Assembly (NCBI RefSeq): GCF_014638995.1
Contig: NZ_BMFR01000004.1
Coordinates: 180,588-244,587 of the forward strand
From: Virgibacillus oceani
GTDB taxonomy: Bacteria; Bacillota; Bacilli; Bacillales; Amphibacillaceae
DNA length: 64,000 nt
Direction: 5' to 3'
Below the pieces are notes generated by a model. That model was not told the origin of the DNA and did no database searches. It saw only the letters and a list, made by a program, of their open reading frames with translations. The translations under genes were made by a program, and so were the position numbers. Every line of letters starts with the position of its first letter. The stretch's first letter is position 1. Below, one piece after another: positions 52,282 to 60,970 of the stretch.

Positions 52282-52473
52282 TTATAGATTTTGCGTATCT
52301 TTCTTTATTTCATGCATAAAGCTTTCGGAATATACTCTTTCCGATTCACTCATATGTCTGTCCTTTTTCTCAAGATCGATCTTTTTTCCTCTTATTTTTG
52401 CGATTACATCAACAATAATACCAATTAACAGCAATCCGCCAAACAAAATTAAAATAATTGCCCATAAAGGCAT
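52282..52473 (-). CDS. small single-pass membrane protein, 63 residues
   Basis: One N-terminal transmembrane segment (LWAIILILFGGLLLIGIIVDVI) is followed by a charged cytoplasmic tail with RGKKIDLEKKDRHMSESERV. The ATG follows GAGGAGG at the right distance. It is co-transcribed with the four-helix protein downstream. No family recognised. Confidence 0.65.
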   Translation of the reverse strand: MPLWAIILILFGGLLLIGIIVDVIAKIRGKKIDLEKKDRHMSESERVYSESFMHEIKKDTQNL

Positions 52474-52617
52474 AGAATAACCTCCTCAAAAAATCTAACT
52501 TACTATAGCTACGGATTAACCAATATAAAAGATTCATTATTCAAATAATTATACCACATTGATTAAAAGTCCGTTTTTAACAAAAACTAATTGGAAATAA
52601 GAATGGAGGTAATTACT

Positions 52618-52831
52618 ATGAAGGAAAATGACAAACATACAAAAGATACATTCACAGTTGCAGGAACAAACATTGATGCAGTGAAAAGGGCAAAATGAAC
52701 GATCTGGCATGTCTTACAATGAGGTTAAGGAATTAATTGCGCGAACATCCGGCGGCCACGGAACAAGAATCTTCAGCGACACAAATATGGAAGAGGTAAG
52801 AAGTAAAAACCAAAATTCGGTCAGCAAGTAA
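52618..52831 (+). pseudogene. gamma-type small acid-soluble spore protein, frameshifted
   Basis: From ATG 52618 (after GGAGG) the frame reads KENDKHTKDTFTVAGTNIDA, then VKRAK and TGA at 52696-52698. Removing one A from the AAAA run at 52692-52695 restores a continuous frame to TAA 52829: NERSGMSYNEVKELIART, SGGHGTRIF, SDTNMEEVRSKNQNS. Together they give a 70-residue gamma-type SASP with the paired TN(I/M)xxV(K/R) repeats, a store of amino acids used at germination. The break is either a real mutation or a sequencing indel at a homopolymer. Confidence 0.72.
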
Positions 52832-52952
52832 AAAATCATCACGAATAAAGTGAACGACAATGAGGTTTTACTGATAAATCTCCTTTAGTTTCCACAAATA
52901 TTATCTTTGTAAAATGTCAAGATAATAGTAAGGGGAATGTAAGGAGGAAAAA

Positions 52953-53144
52953 ATGGATATTCAGCGTGCACAGGAGATTATGCGTTCACCCGTATTGATT
53001 AATGTGAATTATCATGGGATACCAGTATATATCCAGGATGTTAGCCCAGACACAGCAACCATATTTCCGCTTGATGAGATGAATAACGAGCAGCAGGTAG
53101 ACTTAAACGGTTTGTCTGAAGGAAATCGAAATCAATTTCATTAA
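52953..53144 (+). CDS. sspH: H-type small acid-soluble spore protein
   Basis: A 63-residue protein: MDIQRAQEIMRSPVLINVNY, GIPVYIQDVSPDTATIFPLD and a polar tail. This is the pattern of the SspH family (start M-[DN]-[IL]-x-RA, SP, Y-x-G-x-P-V-x-IQ, A-x-I-[FY]P), a minor SASP made in the forespore under SigG or SigF. A GGAGG ribosome site precedes the ATG. It is close to the broken gamma-type SASP gene and has its own terminator. Good evidence the organism sporulates. Confidence 0.9.
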   Translation: MDIQRAQEIMRSPVLINVNYHGIPVYIQDVSPDTATIFPLDEMNNEQQVDLNGLSEGNRNQFH

Positions 53145-53153
53145 ATGAATTCG

Positions 53154-53182
53154 AACCTCCTTTCATAAGGGGGTTTTTTTAA
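53154..53182 (+). terminator. terminator of sspH
   Basis: AACCTCCTT (53154-53162) pairs with AAGGGGGTT (53167-53175), followed by TTTTT. Confidence 0.88.
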
Positions 53183-53214
53183 TACATAGTTAGAAAAAAG
53201 TGGAGGTGTTATCA

Positions 53215-53952
53215 GTGAATAAGCTCTTTAAACTATTTACGCTCACATTAATGGCTAGTTTAATTCTCCCAGCTGCAGTTTCTGCTGAAAAAGACAATGG
53301 CATAAAATCACTCGTTTCTCTTGGCGATTCTATTCCCTATGGCTATAACTTGAGTGAGAATAATAACACCCCTTCAAGATTCTCCTATCCATATTTAATT
53401 GGGAACGATGCCAATTTACGGGTAAGAGACCTTGCAGTACCAGGCTGGACAACAGAGGAATTGCTTCATGCATTAAAAGAAGACCAAGAAGTTCGCCAAA
53501 CGGTAAATCAAGCAGATTACATCACATTAAGCATTGGCAGTAATGACCTTTTACAAGCATTACAAGCAGCCCAAGCAATAAGCGGCGGAGAACCAGGTCT
53601 ATTTATGCCATTATTGCAAGCTGAGATTCAAAAAAGAAATATTTTCGGTAACATTGCAGATATAATTCTTGAGGTTCGTACGCTTACCGAGGCACCAATC
53701 GCTGTCTACAACGTTTATAACCCATTCCAAACGGATAATCCATTACATCGTGTTGGATCGACTATATTGCCAATTGTGAATACAGGTTTTGATCAACTGA
53801 TGCTCCATTATACAAATGTTGTCATCGCCGATGCGTTTTCTGCCTTTGGTGAGGAGCAAGCGGAGCTCGTAATTCCAGAGGACATTCATCCTACTGTAAA
53901 GGGCCAAATCAAACTTGCCGAAATTGGGTTAAATGCATTTAATCTGGATTAA
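53215..53952 (+). CDS. secreted SGNH/GDSL hydrolase (esterase/lipase)
   Basis: A 245-residue exported esterase starting at GTG 53215, 6 bases after GGAGGTG. A signal peptide ends near residue 25 (AVSAEKD). The SGNH blocks are: I, VSLGDSIPYGYNL (Ser nucleophile); II, RDLAVPGWTTEE (Gly); III, ITLSIGSNDLL (Asn); V, IPEDIHPTVKGQ (Asp and His). It is similar to the B. subtilis YfmC/lipase-like GDSL group. It may act on acylated surface polysaccharides or lipids. The convergent neighbour shares its terminator. Confidence 0.9.
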   Translation: MNKLFKLFTLTLMASLILPAAVSAEKDNGIKSLVSLGDSIPYGYNLSENNNTPSRFSYPYLIGNDANLRVRDLAVPGWTTEELLHALKEDQEVRQTVNQADYITLSIGSNDLLQALQAAQAISGGEPGLFMPLLQAEIQKRNIFGNIADIILEVRTLTEAPIAVYNVYNPFQTDNPLHRVGSTILPIVNTGFDQLMLHYTNVVIADAFSAFGEEQAELVIPEDIHPTVKGQIKLAEIGLNAFNLD

Positions 53953-53956
53953 CGCA

Positions 53957-53987
53957 GGGAAAGGCGCCATGCAGCAGGTGCCTTCCC
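53957..53987. terminator. terminator between convergent genes
   Basis: GGGAAAGGCGCC (53957-53968) pairs with GGTGCCTTCCC (53977-53987), one bulge and one wobble. Confidence 0.7.
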
Positions 53988-53991
53988 TCCA

Positions 53992-54741
53992 TCAATTTGA
54001 CTTATTCTGTTCTTTTTTATTTTTCATATATAATGTTAATGGCTGTTCCGCTCCTGTGAAAAGCTTATAGACGGTTGAAGATGTTAAATTATAGCTGTCT
54101 TCAATTTTCTCCGCCAGAAAACTTGCCCGCTCAAAAAGTATCGAACGAATATTGTTTATTTGCCTAAACGTTTTCTCCATCAATGCATCCTGATTTTCCA
54201 ATTGATCCAATACTTGATTCTGAGTTTCATCGTGTTTAGAAAATTGATCTGACATCTGCTTATGAAGCTCAAACAACTCCTCCAATTGAGAATTAATCTG
54301 CTGGTTGGTAGTATCAAATTTCCCAAGCTGATCTGCAATATCTTGATTGGACCGGGATACATCATTAATTTGATCGATTACCTCCTGCTTTAATAGGCCT
54401 TCCTGCTCCAGCATCTCCTTCATTTTCCCACTATTTTCATCTAGCATTGTTAACCACTCCATCGCACTCTTTTCAAATTTCTCATGCTGATGATTCGTTT
54501 CTTTTAACGCCTCAAGCTCACTTTCAATATCCCTCCAATTTCTTGTCTGGATAATTCTTTGCTCGTTAAGACCGAATGTTAGATTACGATGCGATTTCCA
54601 TAATGAATCATTTACCATCTTCTGTTCTTTTATCAATTCCCGAAAATAATCCAGTTTAAAATAACGCTGATTCGGCTCTGCAATACTGCCTTGATTCATG
54701 AAAACGTCCGGGTGCTCATTTTTATTCATATATAGCCCCAT
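53992..54741 (-). CDS. coiled-coil protein of unknown function
   Basis: A 249-residue soluble protein, nearly all helical. Residues about 60-215 have long heptad patterns with regularly spaced Leu, Ile, Gln and Glu (EELFELHKQMSDQFSKHDE, VLDQLENQDALMEKTFRQI), indicating an extended coiled coil. A possible C-terminal segment STVYKLFTGAEQPLTLYMKN has a different composition. No signal peptide or membrane segment. Unknown family; perhaps a scaffold in spore or cell structure, but nothing in the sequence proves it. Confidence 0.6.
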   Translation of the reverse strand: MGLYMNKNEHPDVFMNQGSIAEPNQRYFKLDYFRELIKEQKMVNDSLWKSHRNLTFGLNEQRIIQTRNWRDIESELEALKETNHQHEKFEKSAMEWLTMLDENSGKMKEMLEQEGLLKQEVIDQINDVSRSNQDIADQLGKFDTTNQQINSQLEELFELHKQMSDQFSKHDETQNQVLDQLENQDALMEKTFRQINNIRSILFERASFLAEKIEDSYNLTSSTVYKLFTGAEQPLTLYMKNKKEQNKSN

Positions 54742-54879
54742 TTTGTCACATCCCGTTAAATTGTATTATTGATTTATCTTATGCTTTTTAATTTTACTTG
54801 GGACATTTATCGGAATTGGATTGGAAATTGGGCAGGTGACTATGATGATTTGCAGCGAGGCGATGGATTTAGAAAAAAC

Positions 54880-54914
54880 AATAAAAAATAACAGGCACCT
54901 GCATAAGGCACCTG
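54880..54914 (-). terminator. terminator of ypjP
   Basis: On the minus strand CAGGTGCCT (54914-54906) pairs with AGGTGCCTG (54900-54892) with two wobbles, followed by TTATTTTTTATTG. Confidence 0.8.
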
Positions 54915-54921
54915 ATATTTT

Positions 54922-55533
54922 TTAAGCCATCCATTTCGGCGGTATGTTCTTATCCCAGTAAATTTCACCAATTTCATGATGTTCCTCAAAATCGTCATCG
55001 TTCAAATGATAATGAAAATTAAACCAGTATCCTTCTTTCGGCCGATTATCCCGTCTTACATGAAACCTTGCAAGGTCTTCGTTCGTGCGGAGATCATATA
55101 TGTTAAAAATCTTTTCGCCGAATCCATTGGCGGGAGCCTCTGTGATACCGTAAAAGGGAAGTTCCTCTTCGCCTGCATCTGCTAAAATCGTATTAACAAC
55201 TTCCTCGATATTAGGTAAAATTTCTGTTGTAAATTCATCGTCCACTTGACTAACAATTCTTGGTCCTAATTTCGTAATCGTCTGCTCTTTTGCCATTTTC
55301 GTCATTGTGCCGATATAATCGAATTCCTCTTCAATATTCTCAGGCACTGATTCGGGTTCTTCTTCACCTATATCCAGTGCAGATGTAAGTATATCCCCGG
55401 TAGTTTCCTCTTTGGGAGAAACCGCCTCTTTATTATCCTCGGCATTCGTATTTAAATGTATTGGCGGGACATACATCCCTAATGTCATGATGGTAACCAA
55501 GACAACGGTCACTTTTCTCATCCAAAGCTTCAT
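54922..55533 (-). CDS. ypjP: YpjP-family protein, secreted or membrane anchored
   Basis: A 203-residue protein that matches B. subtilis YpjP from my knowledge of that family. It has an N-terminal membrane or signal segment (MKLWMRKVTVVLVTIMTLGM), an acidic linker, then the conserved KLGPRIVSQVDDEF, EKIFNIYDLRTNEDLARFHV and a closing FNFHYHLNDDDFEEHHEIG, IYWDKNIPPKWM. Family members have no known function. The strong conservation of the C-terminal His-rich segment suggests a metal or substrate site. It is monocistronic. Confidence 0.9.
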   Translation of the reverse strand: MKLWMRKVTVVLVTIMTLGMYVPPIHLNTNAEDNKEAVSPKEETTGDILTSALDIGEEEPESVPENIEEEFDYIGTMTKMAKEQTITKLGPRIVSQVDDEFTTEILPNIEEVVNTILADAGEEELPFYGITEAPANGFGEKIFNIYDLRTNEDLARFHVRRDNRPKEGYWFNFHYHLNDDDFEEHHEIGEIYWDKNIPPKWMA

Positions 55534-55700
55534 GTTAAATTCTCCCCGAATATGATCTTATCTAAATTTTAACATTTCCAGGACAAATGTCTATAATATT
55601 TTCAATCTTTAACAAAATGGTAAAAAGTTTTCCACATTTATTCCTAAAACTCCTTATGCTATAATTCTCATGTATAGCTTACAGGGAAGGTTGAAGAAAA

Positions 55701-55937
55701 GTGAGAAAAATTGCAGGCATTCTCTCCTATGGACTATTTTTATTCGGAATTGCTTCATTCATCGTGATTCTATTTGGCATTAATACATTTTTATTAGCAG
55801 GCGTTACGGCATCAGCAATCGGACTTACACTTGCGTTATTTGCTGAAAAGACACTAAAAAAGATTGGTTTGATTGGAAATGGTACTGTACTTTTGATTGC
55901 GGTCGCTGTTCCATTTATTGTAACAACGTTCTTCTAG
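55701..55937 (+). CDS. small hydrophobic membrane protein, 78 residues
   Basis: GTG 55701 follows GGGAAGG at about 10 bases. Two to three hydrophobic segments (about residues 5-27, 30-48, 56-76) and a short KKIGLIGNG loop. Not a recognised family. It is convergent with the DUF4349 gene. Confidence 0.6.
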   Translation: MRKIAGILSYGLFLFGIASFIVILFGINTFLLAGVTASAIGLTLALFAEKTLKKIGLIGNGTVLLIAVAVPFIVTTFF

Positions 55938-55954
55938 AATAAAGTTTGATAGAC

Positions 55955-56887
55955 TTAATCCTGGTGGCTACTGTTACCCTTTCTTCTTTTCTTAATTACC
56001 ACCAGCACTGCAATACCTATGACACCTAACAATATAAAAATAGGTAAATTTCCTACAAAAAAGACCAATAAACCGGAAAGGGCCGTGATCAAAAAGTTGA
56101 TGCTTTTTAAAAACTGTTGTTTGATTTGGTCCCAGGTATTCAAATCGTCCTTACTCATTCCAGAAATGGATACGTTGTTTTCCTGAATTTGAATTGTGAC
56201 TGTTGCAAGGTCTGTTTTGTTTTGCAAATATTTCATGCGCCCGGTTATTTCTTCAATTTCCTCTTGAACATTCGCCAAGTCCTCGGAAATGGTTAACAGA
56301 TCTTCTGTTTTCTCAGCCTGTTCCATAAATGATAGCAATCGTTTTTCCACAACCCGTTTAGATTTCAAGCGTGCCTCTAAATCAACAAATTCTTCTGTTA
56401 CGTCCTGACCGGAGACAGAGCTTTCCAGAACCTTGCTGCTGCCTTTTTCAACCAGTGCTATAAAATCCCGAAACTGATCTTGCGGAATCCGGACTGTTAT
56501 ATGGCCGTTTGTTGAGCCATATTCAGCATCCTCATACATATTCGATTCAACAATATAGCCACCGCGGTCTGTCGCCTGGTTCTGTATAGTATCTAAAGCT
56601 TTTTGGTAATCCTTTACTTCAATACTAAGGTTGGCAGTATAAATTATTTTCCGGTCAATGTCAGCAGCTTCATCTACCTTTGTATCCTTTTGTTGAACAC
56701 TGCCATCATTCTGGCTCGATTCAGCTTGCTCCACTTCTGCTGAAAACTCGGCTTCATCTCCTATGGCATGATCCTCCGTGCTTAATGCTGCCTTATCATT
56801 CGATTCACTGCTTTCCGATTGATTGCTGCATGCCGCCAGCAGTACACCTAATCCAAGAATACAAATTAGCAAAAAACACTTTTTCAT
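55955..56887 (-). CDS. DUF4349 lipoprotein
   Basis: A 310-residue lipoprotein: lipobox LLAAC at about residue 20, an acidic Ser/Glu-rich linker, then the DUF4349 core, with IIYTANLSIEVKDYQKALDT, GGYIVESNMYED, VRIPQDQFRDFI and a helical pair rich in Leu (ITGRMKYLQNKTDLATVTIQI). A C-terminal membrane segment (about 275-297) ends in KKRRKG. It is attached to the outer face of the membrane by lipid and by the C-terminal helix. The family is found in many bacteria with no known function. Confidence 0.87.
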   Translation of the reverse strand: MKKCFLLICILGLGVLLAACSNQSESSESNDKAALSTEDHAIGDEAEFSAEVEQAESSQNDGSVQQKDTKVDEAADIDRKIIYTANLSIEVKDYQKALDTIQNQATDRGGYIVESNMYEDAEYGSTNGHITVRIPQDQFRDFIALVEKGSSKVLESSVSGQDVTEEFVDLEARLKSKRVVEKRLLSFMEQAEKTEDLLTISEDLANVQEEIEEITGRMKYLQNKTDLATVTIQIQENNVSISGMSKDDLNTWDQIKQQFLKSINFLITALSGLLVFFVGNLPIFILLGVIGIAVLVVIKKRRKGNSSHQD

Positions 56888-56997
56888 CTTATGACCCCCA
56901 GTTGCGGAACAGATCCACCACCCCGCTTTTTATGTATAGACGCAATTTACAAAAAAAGGTTACACTAAAAGAACAAAAAAGATAAAGAGGATATCCC

Positions 56998-57041
56998 GGG
57001 ACAAGGGGTCAGGTGGGACAAGGGGTCAGACCCCTTGTCCC
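56998..57041. repeat. 27-bp dispersed palindrome, copy 3, plus half copy
   Basis: Perfect copy GGGACAAGGGGTC-A-GACCCCTTGTCCC (57015-57041), preceded by a half copy GGGACAAGGGGTCAGG (56998-57013). It is directly upstream of the next gene's ribosome site. Confidence 0.85.
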
Positions 57042-57073
57042 GGGAGACCGCCAGTCTCATAAGGAGGTTATAC

Positions 57074-57679
57074 ATGAGATATATTACAATTGCAATCCTA
57101 TTATTACTATCGCTGCTTAGTGCTTGTACACAAGACAAGGTTAATAAGGACGCTGATGCAATAATTAAGGAAGCTAATTTAACAGAATTCGAAAAATATA
57201 TGGTGAAAATTGCGGGAACAAACTCCTTCCATTATGACATGGAGATAAAAAGTAAAGATGTGAATAAGCTGCATACTACAATCGATTATTACGAAAACGG
57301 CAATTTCAAACGAAAAATTGCGGATTCATACACAGCACTATCGGAAAAGGATTTAAATGAAACGATCAGAACCGTTTTTATTAGACAGCAACCAACGAAC
57401 AACCAGGAACAGTGGATTTCCACAGTCATGACAAAGGATGGATATTCCAGTTCAGAATCAAAACTTGTTATAACAAAAAGGAAAGAAGCAGAAAGTTCTA
57501 CCTGGGGCGGGATTAGTGACGAAACACCATTACATATCGGGGAAAAAAGAATCATCGCTTCACTCATAAACAGTGACAAAAATGCTGTTTCTATTACATA
57601 TAATATGGAAACAGAAGAAGAAATTAAGAAAGCTACTAACTATGAACAAGTGTATTTAATTTCAGTGGAATTACAGTAG
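57074..57679 (+). CDS. putative lipoprotein
   Basis: A 201-residue exported protein. ATG 57074 follows AGGAGG at 6 bases. The lipobox LLSAC lies near residue 18, then EFEKYMVKIAGTNSFHYDME and a mostly beta C-terminal part. No named family recognised. A perfect palindrome ends 32 bases upstream of the start. The next two small genes follow in the same direction. Confidence 0.65.
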   Translation: MRYITIAILLLLSLLSACTQDKVNKDADAIIKEANLTEFEKYMVKIAGTNSFHYDMEIKSKDVNKLHTTIDYYENGNFKRKIADSYTALSEKDLNETIRTVFIRQQPTNNQEQWISTVMTKDGYSSSESKLVITKRKEAESSTWGGISDETPLHIGEKRIIASLINSDKNAVSITYNMETEEEIKKATNYEQVYLISVELQ

Positions 57680-57725
57680 GTACAGAGAAATGCAAGGTAG
57701 AACACTAGTATGGAGGGAATTTAAT

Positions 57726-57803
57726 TTGGATGCACTTCTTATCTTTATCGGTGATATTTTTGCTGCAATTGCAGGAGCTATACGAAAAAAGATAAAAAGT
57801 TAG
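57726..57803 (+). CDS. 25-residue hydrophobic peptide
   Basis: TTG 57726 with GGAGGG (57712-57717) 8 bases upstream opens a short frame of 25 residues: MDALLIFIGDIFAAIAGAIR then KKIKS, ending TAG. It is amphipathic/hydrophobic with a basic end, like small membrane peptides or type I toxins. A GGGGGGG run overlaps its stop and serves the next gene. It is too short to be sure. Confidence 0.45.
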   Translation: MDALLIFIGDIFAAIAGAIRKKIKS

Positions 57804-57823
57804 GGGGGGTTAAAATCGTAAAA

Positions 57824-58147
57824 ATGGCGTCTTTTTTAGGACTAATTGCAGGTATATCAAGTATCCTTCTTTGGCTAATACTAAGTTTTTTTAATCCGTA
57901 TGCCGATCCAACTAAATTTGAACCGATGATAACCACATTTTTCATGCTGCTCCTTCCAGCATGCTTAGCAATTCATTCTGCTGTAACATCTAAACATATT
58001 TTCATGTTAATTGCTTTTTTCTGGTCCTTGCCAATCAGTCTATACATGGTTCTGACACCTAGCATATTTGGGTTGTTTGGAGCTGCCAATGTTCTTTATT
58101 TAGTTAGCTTTATTTTAATGCAGGTAAAAATGAAAAAAACATACTGA
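57824..58147 (+). CDS. small membrane protein, 107 residues
   Basis: Four hydrophobic segments (about residues 3-23, 37-54, 58-75, 80-100) and a basic C-terminus MKKTY. The ATG is 14 bases after a G7 run, so initiation is unusual and may depend on translation of the upstream 25-residue peptide. No family recognised. Confidence 0.6.
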   Translation: MASFLGLIAGISSILLWLILSFFNPYADPTKFEPMITTFFMLLLPACLAIHSAVTSKHIFMLIAFFWSLPISLYMVLTPSIFGLFGAANVLYLVSFILMQVKMKKTY

Positions 58148-58205
58148 CAGTAATTATCATGCAGGAAGGATAGACTACAAGAACGAGTACTGTTTGATAT
58201 ATTAC

Positions 58206-58559
58206 TTATTTTTTTGTCTCTTTAAATTGAATGTCAATAAGCTTTTCTGTTTTAGTATCAAATGTAATATTGACGTAAACACCAAATTCCTTATTATCTT
58301 CCTTTAGCCAGAGCTTAAATTTTTCCACTGAGGATTTTTCCTGAACATCCCTGCCAATATGCATGTAATCAATTATCGCAGCATTTGGATAACTTGCTTT
58401 CGTTTCTTTCATGGCAAGCCTTCCCCACTTCGCATATGGCGGAATCTCTTTATCAGCATGTATCTTATTTTCTGATGCATCATTATGGACTGCAACAAGG
58501 TTTGAATACCCCAGGAAAATGATCATAGATATAATTGCTATTTTTATTAATTTCATCAT
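58206..58559 (-). CDS. DUF3889 (YqzG-like) secreted protein
   Basis: A 117-residue exported protein: signal segment KIAIISMIIFLGYSNLVAV, then YAKWGRLAMKETKASYPNA, VEKFKLWLKEDNKEFGVYVN and ITFDTKTEKL. The pattern (KW..LA.KE.K..YP.A and K.FGV.V.I.FD) is that of DUF3889 proteins such as B. subtilis YqzG, which are related to PepSY-like folds. Role unknown. It is monocistronic. Confidence 0.82.
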   Translation of the reverse strand: MMKLIKIAIISMIIFLGYSNLVAVHNDASENKIHADKEIPPYAKWGRLAMKETKASYPNAAIIDYMHIGRDVQEKSSVEKFKLWLKEDNKEFGVYVNITFDTKTEKLIDIQFKETKK

Positions 58560-58615
58560 TTAACGCCCTTTCTTTTTTCTATTAGGATATACAAATTATC
58601 CGTATTTATTAAATG

Positions 58616-58654
58616 AATAACCCACGGAAAAAATCAACCTCTCCGTGGGTTATT
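58616..58654 (-). terminator. terminator of the ECF sigma/anti-sigma operon
   Basis: Perfect 13-bp stem AATAACCCACGGA (58616-58628) with TCCGTGGGTTATT (58642-58654). A weak T-run follows on the minus strand. Confidence 0.78.
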
Positions 58655-58689
58655 TCAATCACATATTTGTATAAATAGCCAAAGTGACT

Positions 58690-58716
58690 GGGACAGTGGA
58701 CCTGACCCCGTGTCCC
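58690..58716. repeat. 27-bp dispersed palindrome, copy 4 (diverged)
   Basis: GGGACAGTGGACCTGACCCC then GTGTCCC, 58690-58716, several mismatches to the perfect form. Confidence 0.7.
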
Positions 58717-58718
58717 GC

Positions 58719-60380
58719 CTAAACTGGGTCATATCCGACTACTGTCCATATTCCGGTGGTGTCCTGTCTAACGATCCGCTTCAGGTAAACTTTTTTAATT
58801 GGCGTTTTGTCATTCTTTACTTCTACTATTGCCTCCTTACCAGTATTTTCGATTACATCAAGATCATCAGTGGAAATTGGATAATCACCTGTAATACCCT
58901 CCGGAGACATTTTCAGACTAACAAAGACCTGAGTAACAAAAGCCGGGTCTAATTTCCATGGCGAGCTTCCTGCATCAACACTTTTTTGATCATTTTTTTC
59001 TTGTGTTAAATCATATGGAACTTCGACTTGTGGAGAAAATTCCTGGCCATCGTTAGCAGGCATTTCAAATCTTTCATTAGTTACACTTTCTGTAATTGCT
59101 GCCAGTTTATCTACGGAATCATTACCAACTACGGCAAACTCAAATCCATTTTGCTGCCACCTAATGGAGTTAATATTGGTCTCACCTGCGTAAGAGGTTA
59201 TGCCTGCAAGTATCCCAGCATATTCTTCAACAGGGGACTGAATCTCAGCAGAATTATGATTAATCCTGCCTAACTTCGCATTTGGAGCGACCTTAAATTT
59301 ATCATTGGATTTCCCCTGTGAAACCACAATCTGCTTCGTATCCTCACCTTTATAGTAAATCCTCACAAGATCCTTGCTAGGTACAACGGCTATTCTATCC
59401 TGAGCATATCCTCCAGGAAGAGCTTCGGGTGTTTTTGGAATGAATCCGACAGCAGCCTGAACTTCACTCCTATCCGTTACAACTTGTTCAGGATTTTGAT
59501 TGATTTCCTCATAACCCTTAGGGAGCTGATAAGCCATTAACTTTTCAGGAATGGCATCATTAAATTCCATATTCGTGTAGGTTGCTTTGTATTGTATTGC
59601 ATTGTGCATGGCAGTTTGTTTTTGCAATGGGAGCTTGGTATCATTATCAATCCATATTTTATAGGCTTCCCCTCCTTTAGGTGTCACCTCTAAAATAACT
59701 GTATCTCTTCCTGCAATGGTCTCCTTTCCAATTTCCTTAATAGTTAACGCATTCTTTACATTGTTTATTTCATTTCCCAGTTCAAAATGAAACCGATAGC
59801 CATCGGGAATGGACGGGAGAACATGCACTTGCTGTTGATCAGGATAAACCTGCCATTTCTTTTCACCATTATTAACCGTGATTGTACCCTTATTCGAACC
59901 TTCTAAGCTTTTTGTGTAATAGTTCCCATTTTTATCTGCCCATACTTCTAATTTTGCTTGTGTAGTTGATTTACCATTTACATTGGTTTCCACTATTTCA
60001 AGTGTTCCATGATAGGCTTCTACCTCTTCAAATGCATCGGCCATAACGTTAACAACATCAGAATTTTCAAATGGCAGCAGGAAATTGACCATGAAAGCGA
60101 GAATAGCAGCAGCACTTGCGATACCAATAAAATACTTCCACTTTCTTTTTTTTCGGGAAGAATTCGTTCGTGCTGATTCCTGGTTCAAAGATGTGGCCAG
60201 TTTCTTTTGAAAATCAGGACCTGGCATTGCGGGATCCTTTACACTTTTTACAAGTTTTACAGTTTGATAAAGATCCTTTAACTCATCAGAATCCGTTGTA
60301 TATTCATCTTCGTTAGGTTGTTTTTCTTTATTTAAACGATCGATAAAATCGGATAATTTCCGTTCATTATTTTCCATCAT
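58719..60380 (-). CDS. ECF anti-sigma factor with extracellular LolA/RseB-like and DUF4367-like domains
   Basis: A 553-residue single-pass protein. Residues 1-82 are cytoplasmic and should bind the sigma factor (SDFIDRLNKEKQPNEDEY region). A membrane segment is at about 84-104 (YFIGIASAAAILAFMVNFLL). Outside, a LolA/RseB-like beta domain (about 110-310; VYPDQQQVHVLPSIP, IAGRDTVILEVTPKGGEAYK) is followed by a DUF4367-like repeat (about 320-450) and a smaller C-terminal domain. The layout resembles RseB-fused anti-sigma factors that sense wall or membrane stress. It is co-transcribed with the ECF sigma gene 15 bp upstream. Confidence 0.75.
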   Translation of the reverse strand: MMENNERKLSDFIDRLNKEKQPNEDEYTTDSDELKDLYQTVKLVKSVKDPAMPGPDFQKKLATSLNQESARTNSSRKKRKWKYFIGIASAAAILAFMVNFLLPFENSDVVNVMADAFEEVEAYHGTLEIVETNVNGKSTTQAKLEVWADKNGNYYTKSLEGSNKGTITVNNGEKKWQVYPDQQQVHVLPSIPDGYRFHFELGNEINNVKNALTIKEIGKETIAGRDTVILEVTPKGGEAYKIWIDNDTKLPLQKQTAMHNAIQYKATYTNMEFNDAIPEKLMAYQLPKGYEEINQNPEQVVTDRSEVQAAVGFIPKTPEALPGGYAQDRIAVVPSKDLVRIYYKGEDTKQIVVSQGKSNDKFKVAPNAKLGRINHNSAEIQSPVEEYAGILAGITSYAGETNINSIRWQQNGFEFAVVGNDSVDKLAAITESVTNERFEMPANDGQEFSPQVEVPYDLTQEKNDQKSVDAGSSPWKLDPAFVTQVFVSLKMSPEGITGDYPISTDDLDVIENTGKEAIVEVKNDKTPIKKVYLKRIVRQDTTGIWTVVGYDPV

Positions 60381-60395
60381 TTCGTACCTCCAAAT

Positions 60396-60926
60396 CTAAT
60401 TATTTATTTCTAGGATATCGGCAAGAAGCCTTAGTGCCCGATGCTGCATGACCCGAATGGCAACATCCTTTTTATTCATCAATTTCGCTGTTTCCGCTAC
60501 GGAGTAACCCTTTAAAATTCGTAATTCAATAACAGTGCGCTGCTCTTTATTAAGCTTATTTAAGGCGCTTTCTATTAAATGGCGCTGGGCACTCGTTTCT
60601 GCGGGATCTTCTGCCGCAGTGTCTGTCTGATCGATCAAGTCGATATTGACAGATGTTCCCCTGCGTTTTTTCTTGCGCCATAAATCCCGCATTACATTTA
60701 ATGCCACCGTTTTTAAAAAACCGATATATTTATTTGGGTTCACCTTTCCGCTTTGTAAATGGGAAATGGCCTTAATATAAGTTTCCTGGGTGATGTCCTC
60801 TGCCTCTTCACGATTTTGGACCTTAAAATATATGAATCGATAGATAGACTCCCACGTTGCGTTGCATATTTCTTCAATGGATGGCAGCTGATCATCCTCT
60901 AAATTGGACTTTTCGGTATTAGTCAT
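60396..60926 (-). CDS. ECF-type sigma factor
   Basis: A 176-residue ECF sigma. Region 2 is seen in ATWESIYRFIYFKVQNREEAEDITQETYIKA (quoted around EDITQETYIKA), with the -10-contacting VALNVMRDLWRKKKR. Region 4 has LNKEQRTVIELRILKGYSVAETAKLM, ending VAIRVMQHRALRLL. ATG 60926 is 11 bases after AAGG. The gene carries its own ECF-like promoter and is followed by its anti-sigma factor, so it should be autoregulated and respond to extracellular stress. Confidence 0.9.
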   Translation of the reverse strand: MTNTEKSNLEDDQLPSIEEICNATWESIYRFIYFKVQNREEAEDITQETYIKAISHLQSGKVNPNKYIGFLKTVALNVMRDLWRKKKRRGTSVNIDLIDQTDTAAEDPAETSAQRHLIESALNKLNKEQRTVIELRILKGYSVAETAKLMNKKDVAIRVMQHRALRLLADILEINN

Positions 60927-60970
60927 AAGGAATTGCACCTTCTTTCTGACTTTATGTTTGCACTAATATA

